Positions 1-9,525 of a stretch of 22,903 nt of DNA are shown here, piece after piece. The notes beneath the pieces were generated by a model, which searched no databases, was not told the DNA's origin, and saw nothing but the letters and a program-made list of their open reading frames with translations. Both the position numbers and the translations under genes were made by a program. Source of the stretch: Parachlorella kessleri (taxonomy: Eukaryota > Chlorophyta > Trebouxiophyceae > Chlorellales > Chlorellaceae); contig BBXU01001561.1 of assembly GCA_001598975.1 (NCBI GenBank), positions 1 through 22,903 of the forward strand. The letters run 5' to 3'. The first letter of the stretch is position 1. Each line of letters starts with the position of its first letter.

Positions 1-115
1 CCACCCACCCACCCACACTCCTTGCGCCTTCCAACCAGGCACCTCAGCCTGCCTCCATCACCACCGCAGGCGCCAAATCATGCTGCGCAACATTGTTGCG
101 AGCAGGCCAGCCTTT

Positions 116-1518
116 TCAAATCTTCTCTAGGATCAGGGACATGCATGAAGGTCCCCACGCTAGACACCAGCGCACCTGGGACTGAGCGGTGCCAGCCTTG
201 CTTGGCTTCTTGTAGGGCCACCGCTCCAGGCCAAAGCGCCGGCAGATCCTCTTGAAGATGGTCAGCCCTGCACCGGCACGCCACCCACAGCAGCATCCTT
301 CCTGCACCTTGGCAAGTCACTTCCTTTCCCTAGGCGGCCTCCTCTCAGCATAGACATCAGGGCGCGGCTGTCCAGGATGCATCCCACAACACATGTTTGT
401 CATGGGATACATCCCCATCCCCCCCCCCGTCCCCTGGTCGCCTGCCCCCGAGAGCCTGCTGCAACGTTGTGGATGGTTTACAAGCCCGTCCAGCCACCGA
501 GGCGCAGGTCATCCCTCATTCCTTGCGGCCATGTGTGCGACTGGCTGCTGCCCATCTGGGCCTCTCCAACTCCCTCATTTCCAGGAAAGGCCAGGAAGGG
601 CTGCAACGCCAGCGGGAGGCCGTGGGGCAGGCACAGCGGCAGGCAGGCCGCCAGCACCGCGCCATATTGCTTGAAAATTTTGGGATCTCCCTTCAACTCA
701 ACAACATTCAGAAGAGGTCTGCCTGCCCATCATCCTTACCTACACCCAGCTCCTTGCACGCCTGGTCTGTGGGCAGGTGGAAGCAGCTCTCCAGCTCCTC
801 CCACGTGATGTCCGCAGCGTAACGCCTGCGCAGCAGGGCCGCAGCGTGCCAGCCAGCGCCAGGTGTCAGTGGCAGGGGTGGCCATATGAGGGCTGCTGGG
901 GACGAGGGATATTGTAGGGCTTGGAGCAACGCGTTGAGCTTGGATGTACCAGGGGAGAGGATTGCAAGGGGAGCCGCAGCCCCTGCTTCTAGGGACCGGT
1001 AACCCCCCCCCCCCCTCGAGCCCCACGGAACAGCTGAAGCTTGTCTGCCGGGCGGCCGGCCAGACACACAGCCCCTCGAACCTCACTGTGCAGTTAGACA
1101 CAGCCCTGGGCCACTGGCGGCACCCGAGGCTAGGCACCCCACCAGGGAAACAGCAAACCACACCCGCCCGGCCAGCCTGACAACAACTGTAGTTGTCGTA
1201 GGCCCTTACTACAAGCTTACCCAGCAAACCATACACCAACCAACTGAACAGGGTGCGTCCAGCCGTGTCATACAGGACACTGGAAAGCTTGAATGGACGC
1301 TGCAACACTGGTGGCATGCACGGGCTTGGTGTGCTTGGCTGTCCCCATGACGGCCAAGTGACGAGTGCTTTCGATGGAGGCGAGCGACCCGCCGGTACTG
1401 CTGCCCCTGCACGTGCACTTGCAGAAAAAATGGAGCACATCGCAACTCACCCGGCCTTTGTCCTCTTCCTTCCACTCGCGTGAGGCACCGGAATAGACTG
1501 CGGCCGACCGCCCTCCAT
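116..1518 (-). CDS. RWP-RK domain transcription factor
   Basis: RWP-RK proteins are plant and algal DNA-binding regulators of nitrogen responses and gamete or sex programmes. The domain is split over two exons. The first (start uncertain, 825 or further upstream, to 741) encodes DITWEELESCFHLPTDQ followed by ACKELGV. The second (267-176) encodes LTIFKRICRRFG and the signature RWPYKK. They join in phase across a 473-nt intron with GTAAGG donor and GCAG acceptor. The second exon either splices at 176 or reads through to a stop at 116, placing the domain at the C-terminus. A plausible first exon is 1518-1451 (ATG, MEGGRPQSIPVPHASG..., basic RKRTK, then GTGAGT). A middle exon near 1299-1221 has good splice sites, but its phase does not connect cleanly to both sides, so the N-terminal half is unresolved. 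The domain call is firm; the subfamily (RKD, MID or other) cannot be decided. Confidence 0.75.
1003..1015. repeat. Poly-C tract of 13
   Basis: Thirteen consecutive C lie in a probable intron of the RWP-RK gene. A run of this length is prone to slippage and to assembly error, so reading frames across it should not be trusted. Confidence 0.9.
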
Positions 1519-2245
1519 TAAACGCGGCGGATACACTTTGCCTCCCAGCGCCGCTTTCAAAACTTTAAGCACAACTCACGCCAACCGCTGCCAGCACAAT
1601 CAGCGCAACCAGTCAGACGGCCCCATGCAGTATGAAGGGTGTCCGCCTGATACTAGTCTGTTGCCTTTCATTGGGAACGTCAGGCTAAGAGACAAGACAC
1701 CTGGTAGCACCATTCCTGGCAAGTCTGCGACGCCAGCAGGGGTATGGAACAGGACAAAGAAAGGAGGTACAAAATGAGGGGCACCCCGCTCATACAGGAC
1801 GCCACGTGGATAGGTCGAAACGGGAAGGCAGCATACTCAAGAAGTAAGATACGTATGGGAATCAATTTTGAGAAACCGTGTCATTCCTAGGGTCAGATAA
1901 ACCGGCTGACTGCGGGTGGTATGACACGGCGCCAAATATACAGCAAAATGCGCGCAACTGGTGTATACGAGGCGCAAATCCGGGTGCACGGGTGCCTGCC
2001 TGAAGTGTTATTCGTACAAGAGCAAGCGTGGTTGGACAAAGTGGCGCAATTCTGTGGGTTCACAGCTTTTTCTGAGATACCTCCTATGCCATGGTCGTCA
2101 TGAACTACTGCGACAGCCCTGGGAGGTCAGGCTGCCTCAGGGTGCCTCAGCTTGGTCAGCCGTTGGCAGCCCCTTGCTTATTAGTGACGGTCCCCAAGAG
2201 GATGAAAGTTGCACCCAGGCAGGCAGGAAATCCCAAAACGCATGC
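1519..2245. other. Intergenic region, RWP-RK promoter side
   Basis: This stretch lies between the start of the RWP-RK gene and the stop of the reductase gene; both are on the minus strand. It should hold the reductase 3' UTR and the RWP-RK promoter. No TGTAA signal in minus orientation was found here, and no convincing reading frame or RNA gene was seen. Open frames on the plus strand near 1961-2245 continue as antisense shadows into the reductase exon. Confidence 0.6.
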
Positions 2246-5152
2246 CTACAGGCGCACAACCACCTTGCCAACGCAGCAACCGCTGAGCATGTACTCCACC
2301 GCATCGGGGATGCTCTCGACGCCCTCAAAGCCTGCAGTTCTGTCCACCCAAGCCTGCAGCTGCCCCGCCGCATGCAAATCAAAGACCAGCGCCTTGCAGC
2401 GCAGCGTGTCTGCCCTGTCTTTGGGCCACACCTGCCCAAAGACCGTCCTCCCGCTCTGGCCCTCTACCACCAGGCCCTTCCAAAAGAGCTCGGCGTTGGG
2501 AGGCAGCTCATCCGGCGTGGAAGCACCCCGTGCCAGGGTAGGTCCAGGGGCGTCGAGCGCTGCAGTTTCCGGCGGCGGCAATGTCTCTGCTCCCTGAGAC
2601 GGCTCCTGGTACTGATGTGCCTGGCGCTGGTCCCCACTGCCATCAACCCCAGCATTGCTGTCCCTCTGCACTGTGCTGTCCTGGGCCCCTGCTCTGCGAC
2701 GGCTGCCGCTGCTGCTGGTAGCGCCGAGGGCGTGGGGATACTCAGAGATGTAGCCCACCTGTAGCATCCGCCCTGCTGGCGCCAAGCTGGCATAGGCTGT
2801 GCGCTGCAGGGGGCCACCTACGCCCTCGTAGATGACGTTCACCCCTTGGGGATACTCCGACCGGAGCACCAACCCAACATCCTGCAGGAACATTGACAGA
2901 GGCGTGTCTGGGCCAGTTCTCATGGAGGAGAAGACAAGGGAGACAAGGAAAGGCAAGGGACCGAGGGAGTCGGCCAGGGTGCTTTACCCCATAACCTACG
3001 CTTTGCCAACGTCTGCCACCCTACCCAGCGGGCCTCCCGCCACACTACTGTGCCAACCCTTACTGTCACCCGCATTCCTCATTTGAAACACCTGCAGCTT
3101 TTGCACTCAAGTACTGCATTCCCTACCAGCCAAGGATCATAAGAGAGGCGTGTCTACCCCTTCCGGCCTGCACCCGCCCGCCCGCTCGGAAGCAGTTGTA
3201 CACCCACCTCCTCAGTATAGTCAATCACTCTATGCACCCCCAGCTCCCGCAGCCGCGCCGCTTTCTTGGGCCCGCCACAAGTTGCCACCACATGACACCC
3301 CGCCAGCAGTCCCAACTGCACCGCAAAGTGGCCGGTGGCCCCTGCTGCGGCTGTGACTAGAAGGCTCTCGCCACGCTGCAACCCCGCCACTGCCTGTAGC
3401 CATAGAGAGAGGGGAGAGGCGGTTGGGCAACAGCAAGCGCTGCTTCTAGAAATACAGAAACAATAAGGTCGCAGCCCTGTCACCAGCCTTGCCTTATATT
3501 GATGAGGGCGACAGCAACTAGCAACCCGCTTCAGCTTACCAAGGCAGCCTCCCGGCAAGGGCACAACACCAGCCACACAGCCGCTTACGGCCTTGCGAAG
3601 GCGAGCCTGTCAACAGCGCAGCTACTGAGCACGGAGTGCCTGCCCTGCTCTTCCCTGCTCTTCCCTGCCACATGCAACTGCAGTCCTCAACAGCTTGATA
3701 CTTCATGACCTTCATCGACTGACCCTGATACACAGTACTCAAACAGAAGTTTTTCGTTGCTCCTACTTGCCATGCGGTGCGGTCCAGCTACTCACATGCA
3801 GCGCCGTGGCAGCGACAGTGCCTGAAATAGTCAGGGCCACCGCCTCCGGGGTGGCTTCTTTGATTGGCCAGCAGGCAGCGGCCTTTGCTATGACATACCT
3901 GCACGGCACTTCCTGGACACCCATCATCATGCGCTGGTGTTGACCAGGACTGTCATGCACTTGGGTAATTGCAATCACTAGATGGCCCTCCAACTGCACC
4001 TGTATACAAAAATGGCAAACCTCCACCTTCCCTCACCTTCACATGCAGAGCAAGGTACAGGGCGCGCGGACAACAGCCATCAAGCGTTTGAAGGCCATGT
4101 AGCAGCCTGGGTAGGTAGCAGGTCAGTGAGCTCTGTCCCACTACCTCGCTCACTCACTCTGAGAAGCCTCCCCCAACAAAGGTGACATGTTGACCGACCG
4201 CCAGGTTGGTCACGCCTTCGCCGACTGCCACAACCTCTCCCGCCCCCTCAGCGCCCAGCGGGAAAAAAGGCAGGCCCTTGTTACGAGCAAACCTGCGCAG
4301 AGAAAGCCCATAATTCCAGGGTGGTCCGTATGGCTACTCCGTAGCCTCAGCAACAGCACAAAACTGCCAAGCCCAAGCTAGGAAAGGCTCTGCTAGGATC
4401 AGGAAGCAAGTAAATGTCAGCCCACGTAACAGGGCTGTGTGGGGGACGGACCCTCAGGCTGTTGCCTGGCCTCAGCAGCAGATGCAGGTCGCCAGGCTCA
4501 GCCTCTGTCAGAGCCCTCGCAGCCAATTGCACAGCAAACATGAGGGACGCAAGCACTACGTCTTGGTAGCACTAACCAGGCGACTCACGCATACTCGCCG
4601 CGACAGCGGAAGGTCTCGCAGCCTCCGTTCACACCAGCGTACAGCACCCGTACCAGGACCTCGGCTTCGCCTACAGCACACAATGATTCTCACACCCCAC
4701 ATCTTGTGGACCACACAAGCCCCTAGCAGGTGAGTGATAAGGCAGTGCAGCATAGTGCCGATGCAAGCACACAACCACAGCGCGCACCATTGCCAACACC
4801 GGTCGGGCATGCGGGGCACTGCGGGCCCTTCAAGGGCCGTCAGCAAACCTGGGGTGGGCAGGGGTGCTTCTTCCATCTCTGCTACATCTCGGAAAGTGTC
4901 TCCTGTCCTTCGGGCCACCAGGCGCCGGTAGCTGCTGGGCAAAGGCCGCTGCTGCTGCTCAACTGTCTGGTGTGCAGACTGCTGGGTGGCTAGGCTCCGC
5001 CACCTCCTAAGCATGGGCTTATAGTCTTTGAGCGACGTCGAAATTTCATAGAGCCCCCTTAACGCCCTGCCTTGCGCGAAGGGATCCTGTGGGGGAGGAC
5101 GATGGTGTGGTTGCAGGCGATCTGGGCAGGTGGCTATTATGCAAGCAACCAT
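2246..5152 (-). CDS. PTGR3/ZADH2-like NADPH-dependent medium-chain reductase
   Basis: This is a zinc-independent medium-chain dehydrogenase/reductase of the PTGR3 (ZADH2) type, a family that reduces alpha,beta-unsaturated ketones with NADPH. Exons on the minus strand are 5152-4849, 4670-4589, 4292-4158, 3898-3796, 3393-3208 and 2881-2246. Every junction keeps phase and the model totals 481 codons plus stop. Visible in order: EAPLPTPG and VLVRVLYAGVNG (catalytic-domain strand, about residues 95-115); FPLGAEGAGEVVAVG (about 139-153); the SEYVIAKAAACWPI segment; the cofactor loop AAAGATGHFAVQLG (about 223-236); CGGPKKAARLRELG and the VNVIYEGVGG strand; and the C-terminal GKVVVRL. No structural-zinc Cys cluster is present. 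The first exon adds about 85 residues ahead of the domain, including MLRRWRSLATQQ, so an organelle-targeting extension is possible and the true start could be downstream. An unusual low-complexity insert sits in the last exon. Confidence 0.9.
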
Positions 5153-5704
5153 TTGGATGGCCAGTTAGTTGCTGCAAATCCAGCTGAATGCCAAGTGATC
5201 AGAGAGCGACCTTCTTCTGACTAATGGAGCGGGAGCGCCCTATGAGCTGGAGACCTCCGCCAAAAACTGGGGATCTTGAGGTTGTAGAGATGAACCCATA
5301 CCCAACTTTCCAAGGTGTACTGAAGCAGGTGACCGGTGAGTTGAAGAGGGGCTTGTGCAGACGTCTTCTCACTGGCCGAACCATGCAAACAGCAAGTCAC
5401 ATCCACTCCGGGTTTACAAGCTGTCCATGAAAGGTGTTAGTCATTGAGTTTAGCACTGAAGGCCCAACACACTTGCATACCCCTATCAAACATGTGACGC
5501 TTACATGGCCTTTGCAGTCTTAACTCCCAAACCTGCACCGGCTTACCCGCAGGCGAGACGTTTCAGATTAGCCGGACTTTGCCAGATAACCCACCTACCG
5601 TTACATAATCCTAGGAATCCCTCCCCTGGCGACCCACCCTGCTTGACACCTCTGTCCACCCATTCCACACATCACAACCTACTATCCACACTTTCTCTAC
5701 GCGG
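5153..5704. other. Intergenic region between reductase and GT14 genes
   Basis: This holds the 3' UTR of the GT14 gene (upper end) and the promoter of the reductase (lower end), both on the minus strand. No coding exon was recognised. A 20-bp stretch at 5227-5246 recurs at 9430-9449 with one mismatch, and a 21-bp stretch at 5560-5580 recurs at 11917-11937 with one mismatch. Confidence 0.6.
5601..5605 (-). terminator. TGTAA polyadenylation signal of the GT14 gene
   Basis: The plus strand reads ttaca here, giving TGTAA on the minus strand, 100 nt past the GT14 stop codon. TGTAA is the usual poly(A) signal in chlorophycean algae. The position is right for a 3' UTR, but the pentamer is short and could occur by chance. 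Confidence 0.5.
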
Positions 5705-8700
5705 TTAGTTGGGATACAAGGCATGCAGAACGCGGTTCGCAGCGTCTAGCGGCATGCTGGTCGCTGTCCGGTTCTCGATCCCCTCCACAAGCTTGTGCAC
5801 GGCGCCACCCTCCTGCTCCACCGTGTCCTCCCAAGCCAGCCCCCTCACATGCCGCCCCAGGACTTGGAAGGCAGTCGCCTCCACTGTCTCTGGCATCTTT
5901 CGTATGAACAGGCTGCAGTTGGCGCTGAAAGCTGGGTAGCGCGGCGGCGGGTCTGGTGGCAGCGCGGGGGCGGCTGCTGGGTCGCAGGGCTTGGACAGCA
6001 ACCGGGCGTTCACAAACTGCTGGCCTGCCGCGCGGATGGCCTCCTGCAGTAGTAGCGAGGCAGCTGCCTGTATTCGTAGTCTAGTCTTGTCAGCCGCTGA
6101 ACTGAACTACGTAAGCCAGTATAAGGCAAGACTCAGGCTCATTCTGCATCCAGCCCTGTCAGTCCAGCACAGCTCTCACTCCCTGTTCGCACTACCTGCC
6201 ACCCATGGTAATACGCGTACAGTGGCAGTGGTTGTGGGGAACTGCCAGGCAGGATGCTGGGCTGGACCAGGTCGGGCGCTTATGCTCACGCTGACCGTAG
6301 GGATTGCTGGATGTGAACCAGGGGCTTGATGGGCCACCGAATCAAGGCTCACGCCCACCCATGAGCCCCCTTCCGGGCAGAACAGGGGCCAAACGACCCG
6401 TGCTCACCTCTGTTTCCTGCAGGGTGCAGTGGCTGCCTGTGCGTGCCACCGCTACCAAGGTGTCGTTCACGTCCGCGTTTTCGAATGTGCGCGGGTGGCC
6501 ATACTTGATCTCTATGTTCCAGTCTACATATGTGTTGCCGTTGCCGTTGCAGGTGGTCTCGTGCTGCAGCCCCAGCACTGCCATCACAATGGCTGGGTAG
6601 TGCTCGCAGGAGGTGCAGGACGCAGAGCTGCAGCCACAAAAGAAGCTCTCTAGGGAGCCTGGCAAGTGTTGATGTCCTTAGCTTACCTAGCATGAGGTGC
6701 AGGACGCGGAGCTGCAGCCAGCAGGGAAGCCAGCTCTCTCGGGTGCCGGTCAAGTGTACATCGCATAACCTAAGGCGAACAGATTGTGGGTGGAGGGAAG
6801 GCTGTGAGGTGCAAATGAACCACACACCCCTGACCTGCGCGCTCCGCCAAGTTATGGGTGCTGCACTAGGGCAGCTGCAAGGAGGCTGTCGGCACAGCAG
6901 CACCGACCTGATGGACACTTCCATGCTTCACAAGAGGCAACATCCTCCTCTACCGTCCCTCCTTTCCCCAGCCCCCGGCTCACCTGTTAGTCAGCGGGTG
7001 GACCGCCCTCTTCTTGCAGAACTGCTGGAAGGCAGCGTTGATCTCCACCTCCCTTGCTATGATCTGCAGCAACCGGCATGCAATCAGCATCATGGCTGGT
7101 GAAGCCCAGAGGCTCTGGGGTGCCCATCCTAGGTACTGCACGAGGTACTGCACAAGGCCCAGGTAATGACGGGTACTGCAGACCACGTGGGCTTGTTGGC
7201 CAGTACAACACGCCAGATGCTAGGCACTTGCGCAGCTAAGCCAAGCACCAGAGCTGCTCCCACCCACCTCAGCGTGCCTGCGGGGCATGCTAAACCACAT
7301 GCTGGTCTTACGCCAGTGGTGCATCTTGAGCCTTGGCCCCTCCATGCCCGCATCCCACCGGTCCAAGTTTCCCTGGGAAGTGGGGCGGGAAGGGGGATGT
7401 TTGCACAAAAACAGAAACACAAAAACAGTATATGACGTGGCTAAAGCGGGTGACATCATGGTTATTGGCGGATCGTTTCATGCCAGCTTCAGGGAGTGGT
7501 GCAGGGCTCATCCAGCCAAGTCTTGTGTGCCAAACTGTGCTCCGACGAACCCAGCCCACGCAGTGTGTGACTAGCAAACGGGGAACCAAATCACTGCAAG
7601 CCTTGACAATGAAAAACGACAAGCAGCAACTGGCTAACCAGTATATCCGCCCTTGTTCAGCAACAGCGGGCTGATCATTTCCCACAGCGCTTTCAAGCAC
7701 ACCTGCAAGCCTTGGGCCCGCAGGACCCCCAGTTTGACATGCGCGACAAAGGTTGAAAACCCCAGCACCAGCGGGCTAGCCACCCACCCACCCACCGGGA
7801 TCTCTGGGTGGTAGTTACAGGCATCCATGCGGCTCTGGGTCTCCGCCATGGCCTGCTGGTACACCAGGGCGGGACCATACAGCGGCAGCGTGGTGTCGCT
7901 TAGCAGCAAAAAGCGCTGGTTGAGCGGGTCCCGCAGGGCCTCCGCCAGCAGCAGCCGCTCGGCATCTATCAGCGAGTGCTCCTGGCGGCGGGCGCGGGTG
8001 CGGTGGGGGATCAGGCTCCCCGCAAACAAGGCGGTGGTACTGTGCCCGGGGAAGTACTCTGGCGGCGCGTGAACATAGAACGTGAAGAGGAACTGGCGGT
8101 GGATGGGAGAGACGGGGCGTTTGCCCCCAGACCGAGCCCCGCACGCCTCTGCCAGCTGCTGTAACCGCGAGGGGTCTGATGGCTCCCCCGGGCGGCTGCT
8201 GGCGGCAGCATACTGCCGTACTGCGCCCAGCGGGACGAGCGCCTTGGCCTGCAGTACCCACAGCCGCCACAGGCGCTCGTGGGGCACCCTGCCGTTGGTC
8301 ATGAACATCAGGGCGACCTTGGGGATGTGCAGCAGCGCGTCGCAGGGGTTGCGGGCATTGCTGTGCATTGGCTCGGCGAGCGCTAGGTTAAGCTGGTCCT
8401 GCAAGCAGGTGCTACCTGCTGGTGAGCCACCTCGAAGTAATTACCTTGGGTGCCACAGCATTGTTTGCATTGTAGGGAGGCGCGTGGGAGGGAGTACAGA
8501 GCTGGGCAGCACGCACCAAGCTGGTCCAACATTCGAGCGTCTCCGCGTGCCGCCACCGGACTGGCTGTCGTGGATGCCCCACAAGTGGAGCCCACAAAGC
8601 AGCAAGCCTGGCAACAGTTAGTAAGTTGGGAATATGGACAGGCCACTGAGCTTACCACCAGGAATTCGTCAAACATTTGGCAGCAAGGGTCTCCTACTGT

Positions 8701-8767
8701 CGCCCCTCTGTGCCAACTGTCTCACCTGGGGCAAGGCTTGTCCCATCAAAATCCGCCGCCAAGGCAT
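5705..8767 (-). CDS. GT14 family (Core-2/I-branching type) glycosyltransferase
   Basis: GT14 enzymes are type II membrane or secretory-pathway glycosyltransferases; plant and algal members belong to the former DUF266 group. Minus-strand exons: 8398-7796 (PKVALMFMTNGRVPHERLW, FTFYVHAPPEYFPG, RFLLLSDTTLPLY, SRMDACNYHPEIP), 7372-7268 (LKMHHWRKTSMWFSMPRRHAE), 7063-6984 (IIAREVEINAAFQQFC), 6627-6408 (CEHYPAIVMAVLGL, GHPRTFENADVND) and 6067-5705 (CSLFIRKMPETVEAT, stop at 5705). All join in phase. The LLLSDTTLPLY, WRKTSMWF and CEHYPA motifs are family hallmarks. The last exon could instead begin at 6043, also in phase. The N-terminus is tentative: an exon ending at 8445 (NANNAVAPK) joins in phase, and a possible start is ATG 8767 with an exon to 8726 followed by 8645-8445, giving about 537 aa. 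A clear signal anchor was not established. Donor and acceptor substrates are unknown. Confidence 0.85.
6124..6207 (+). repeat. Dispersed 84-bp repeat, copy 1
   Basis: This 84-bp segment matches 12928-13011 in the same orientation with 7 differences by eye. It lies in the intron between the last two GT14 exons. No terminal inverted repeat or target-site duplication was recognised, so the kind of element is unknown. Confidence 0.8.
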
Positions 8768-8949
8768 GCCAGGGACGCCACCAGTCGCGGAGACTGCTGC
8801 CTGACGGGTCACTGACAGCAAGCAGGCGCAGGCAATCAACAGGCCCGGCAGCGCCAGAGGCGACCTTCGCCTGCAGGGGCCCAGTGGGCATTGGTCAGGG
8901 GGTTTGAGGACGATACAGAACTGGGCGGGGCAGGCCTGCTTAAGGTGCC

Positions 8950-8958
8950 TTATATATA
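8950..8958 (-). promoter_or_regulatory. TATA-like element, GT14 side
   Basis: The minus strand reads TATATATAA. It sits about 185 nt upstream of the tentative GT14 start codon, a reasonable place for a TATA box given a 5' UTR. It is read from sequence only. Confidence 0.4.
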
Positions 8959-8976
8959 GTTGTTGTTGTTGTTGTT
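8959..8976 (+). repeat. (GTT)6 microsatellite
   Basis: Six perfect GTT units directly adjoin the TATATATA element in the divergent promoter. Confidence 0.9.
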
Positions 8977-9233
8977 CTTGGTACCTGCCTGGAAAGGCGA
9001 GGCGCTTGGGCCGCCGGACGTAATAAGGGCTTCATAACCCTATCATCAGCTTGCAGACTTGCACGCCAGCTTGTTCAGGCCCAGCGTCGGACTCCCCCAA
9101 AACAAGAACACATACAACAGGTCATTGCGTCCGTGGATGCTTTGTAGGTAGAGAAAATGCAGTTGACAGATGATGGCAGTTTGAGGACAGCCTGCGGAAG
9201 TCAGTCTGGAAAGAAAAACACGGGGGCAAAGGT

Positions 9234-9240
9234 TATAAAG
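9234..9240 (+). promoter_or_regulatory. TATA-like element, ABHD10 side
   Basis: TATAAAG lies about 290 nt upstream of the hydrolase ATG on the plus strand. It would imply a 5' UTR of roughly 260 nt. There is no independent support. Confidence 0.35.
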
Positions 9241-9525
9241 AACACAAGTTATGGTGCATATGCGTAGTGCGCCGACGAAGTGTTTGTTTCTGTGCAGCAT
9301 TTTAAGGTGGTACTGGCGCAATCGGCGCACGCGTGCTGACGCATGCTGTGATGCATGGTTCAAGCTGTAGCCTTGACTGCTCAGCCGCGCAACAGTCATC
9401 GATATGGCCCACCTATGATAGGTGTACCTGAGCGGGAGCGCCCTGTGAGTAACAGTAGAAGACATGAAGACAACATCAAGGTCTAGCACGCAGATGAAGC
9501 GTGTCCCACTCAGCCACCATCGCTG

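Larger units (their letters stand above)
8768..9525. other. Divergent promoter region, GT14 / ABHD10-like
   Basis: This separates two genes transcribed away from each other. It holds a TATA-like box for the minus side (8950-8958), a (GTT)6 microsatellite (8959-8976), a TATAAAG for the plus side (9234-9240) and a small hairpin (CACCTA-TGA-TAGGTG, 9410-9424). Part may be 5' UTR or an unrecognised GT14 first exon: a frame in 8780-8880 on the minus strand encodes the hydrophobic LPGLLIACACLLSV. Confidence 0.6.

Noticed and set aside
1961..2764. Plus-strand open frame of 267 codons
   Set aside because: Most of it is antisense to the last exon of the reductase, whose protein is clearly recognisable on the minus strand.
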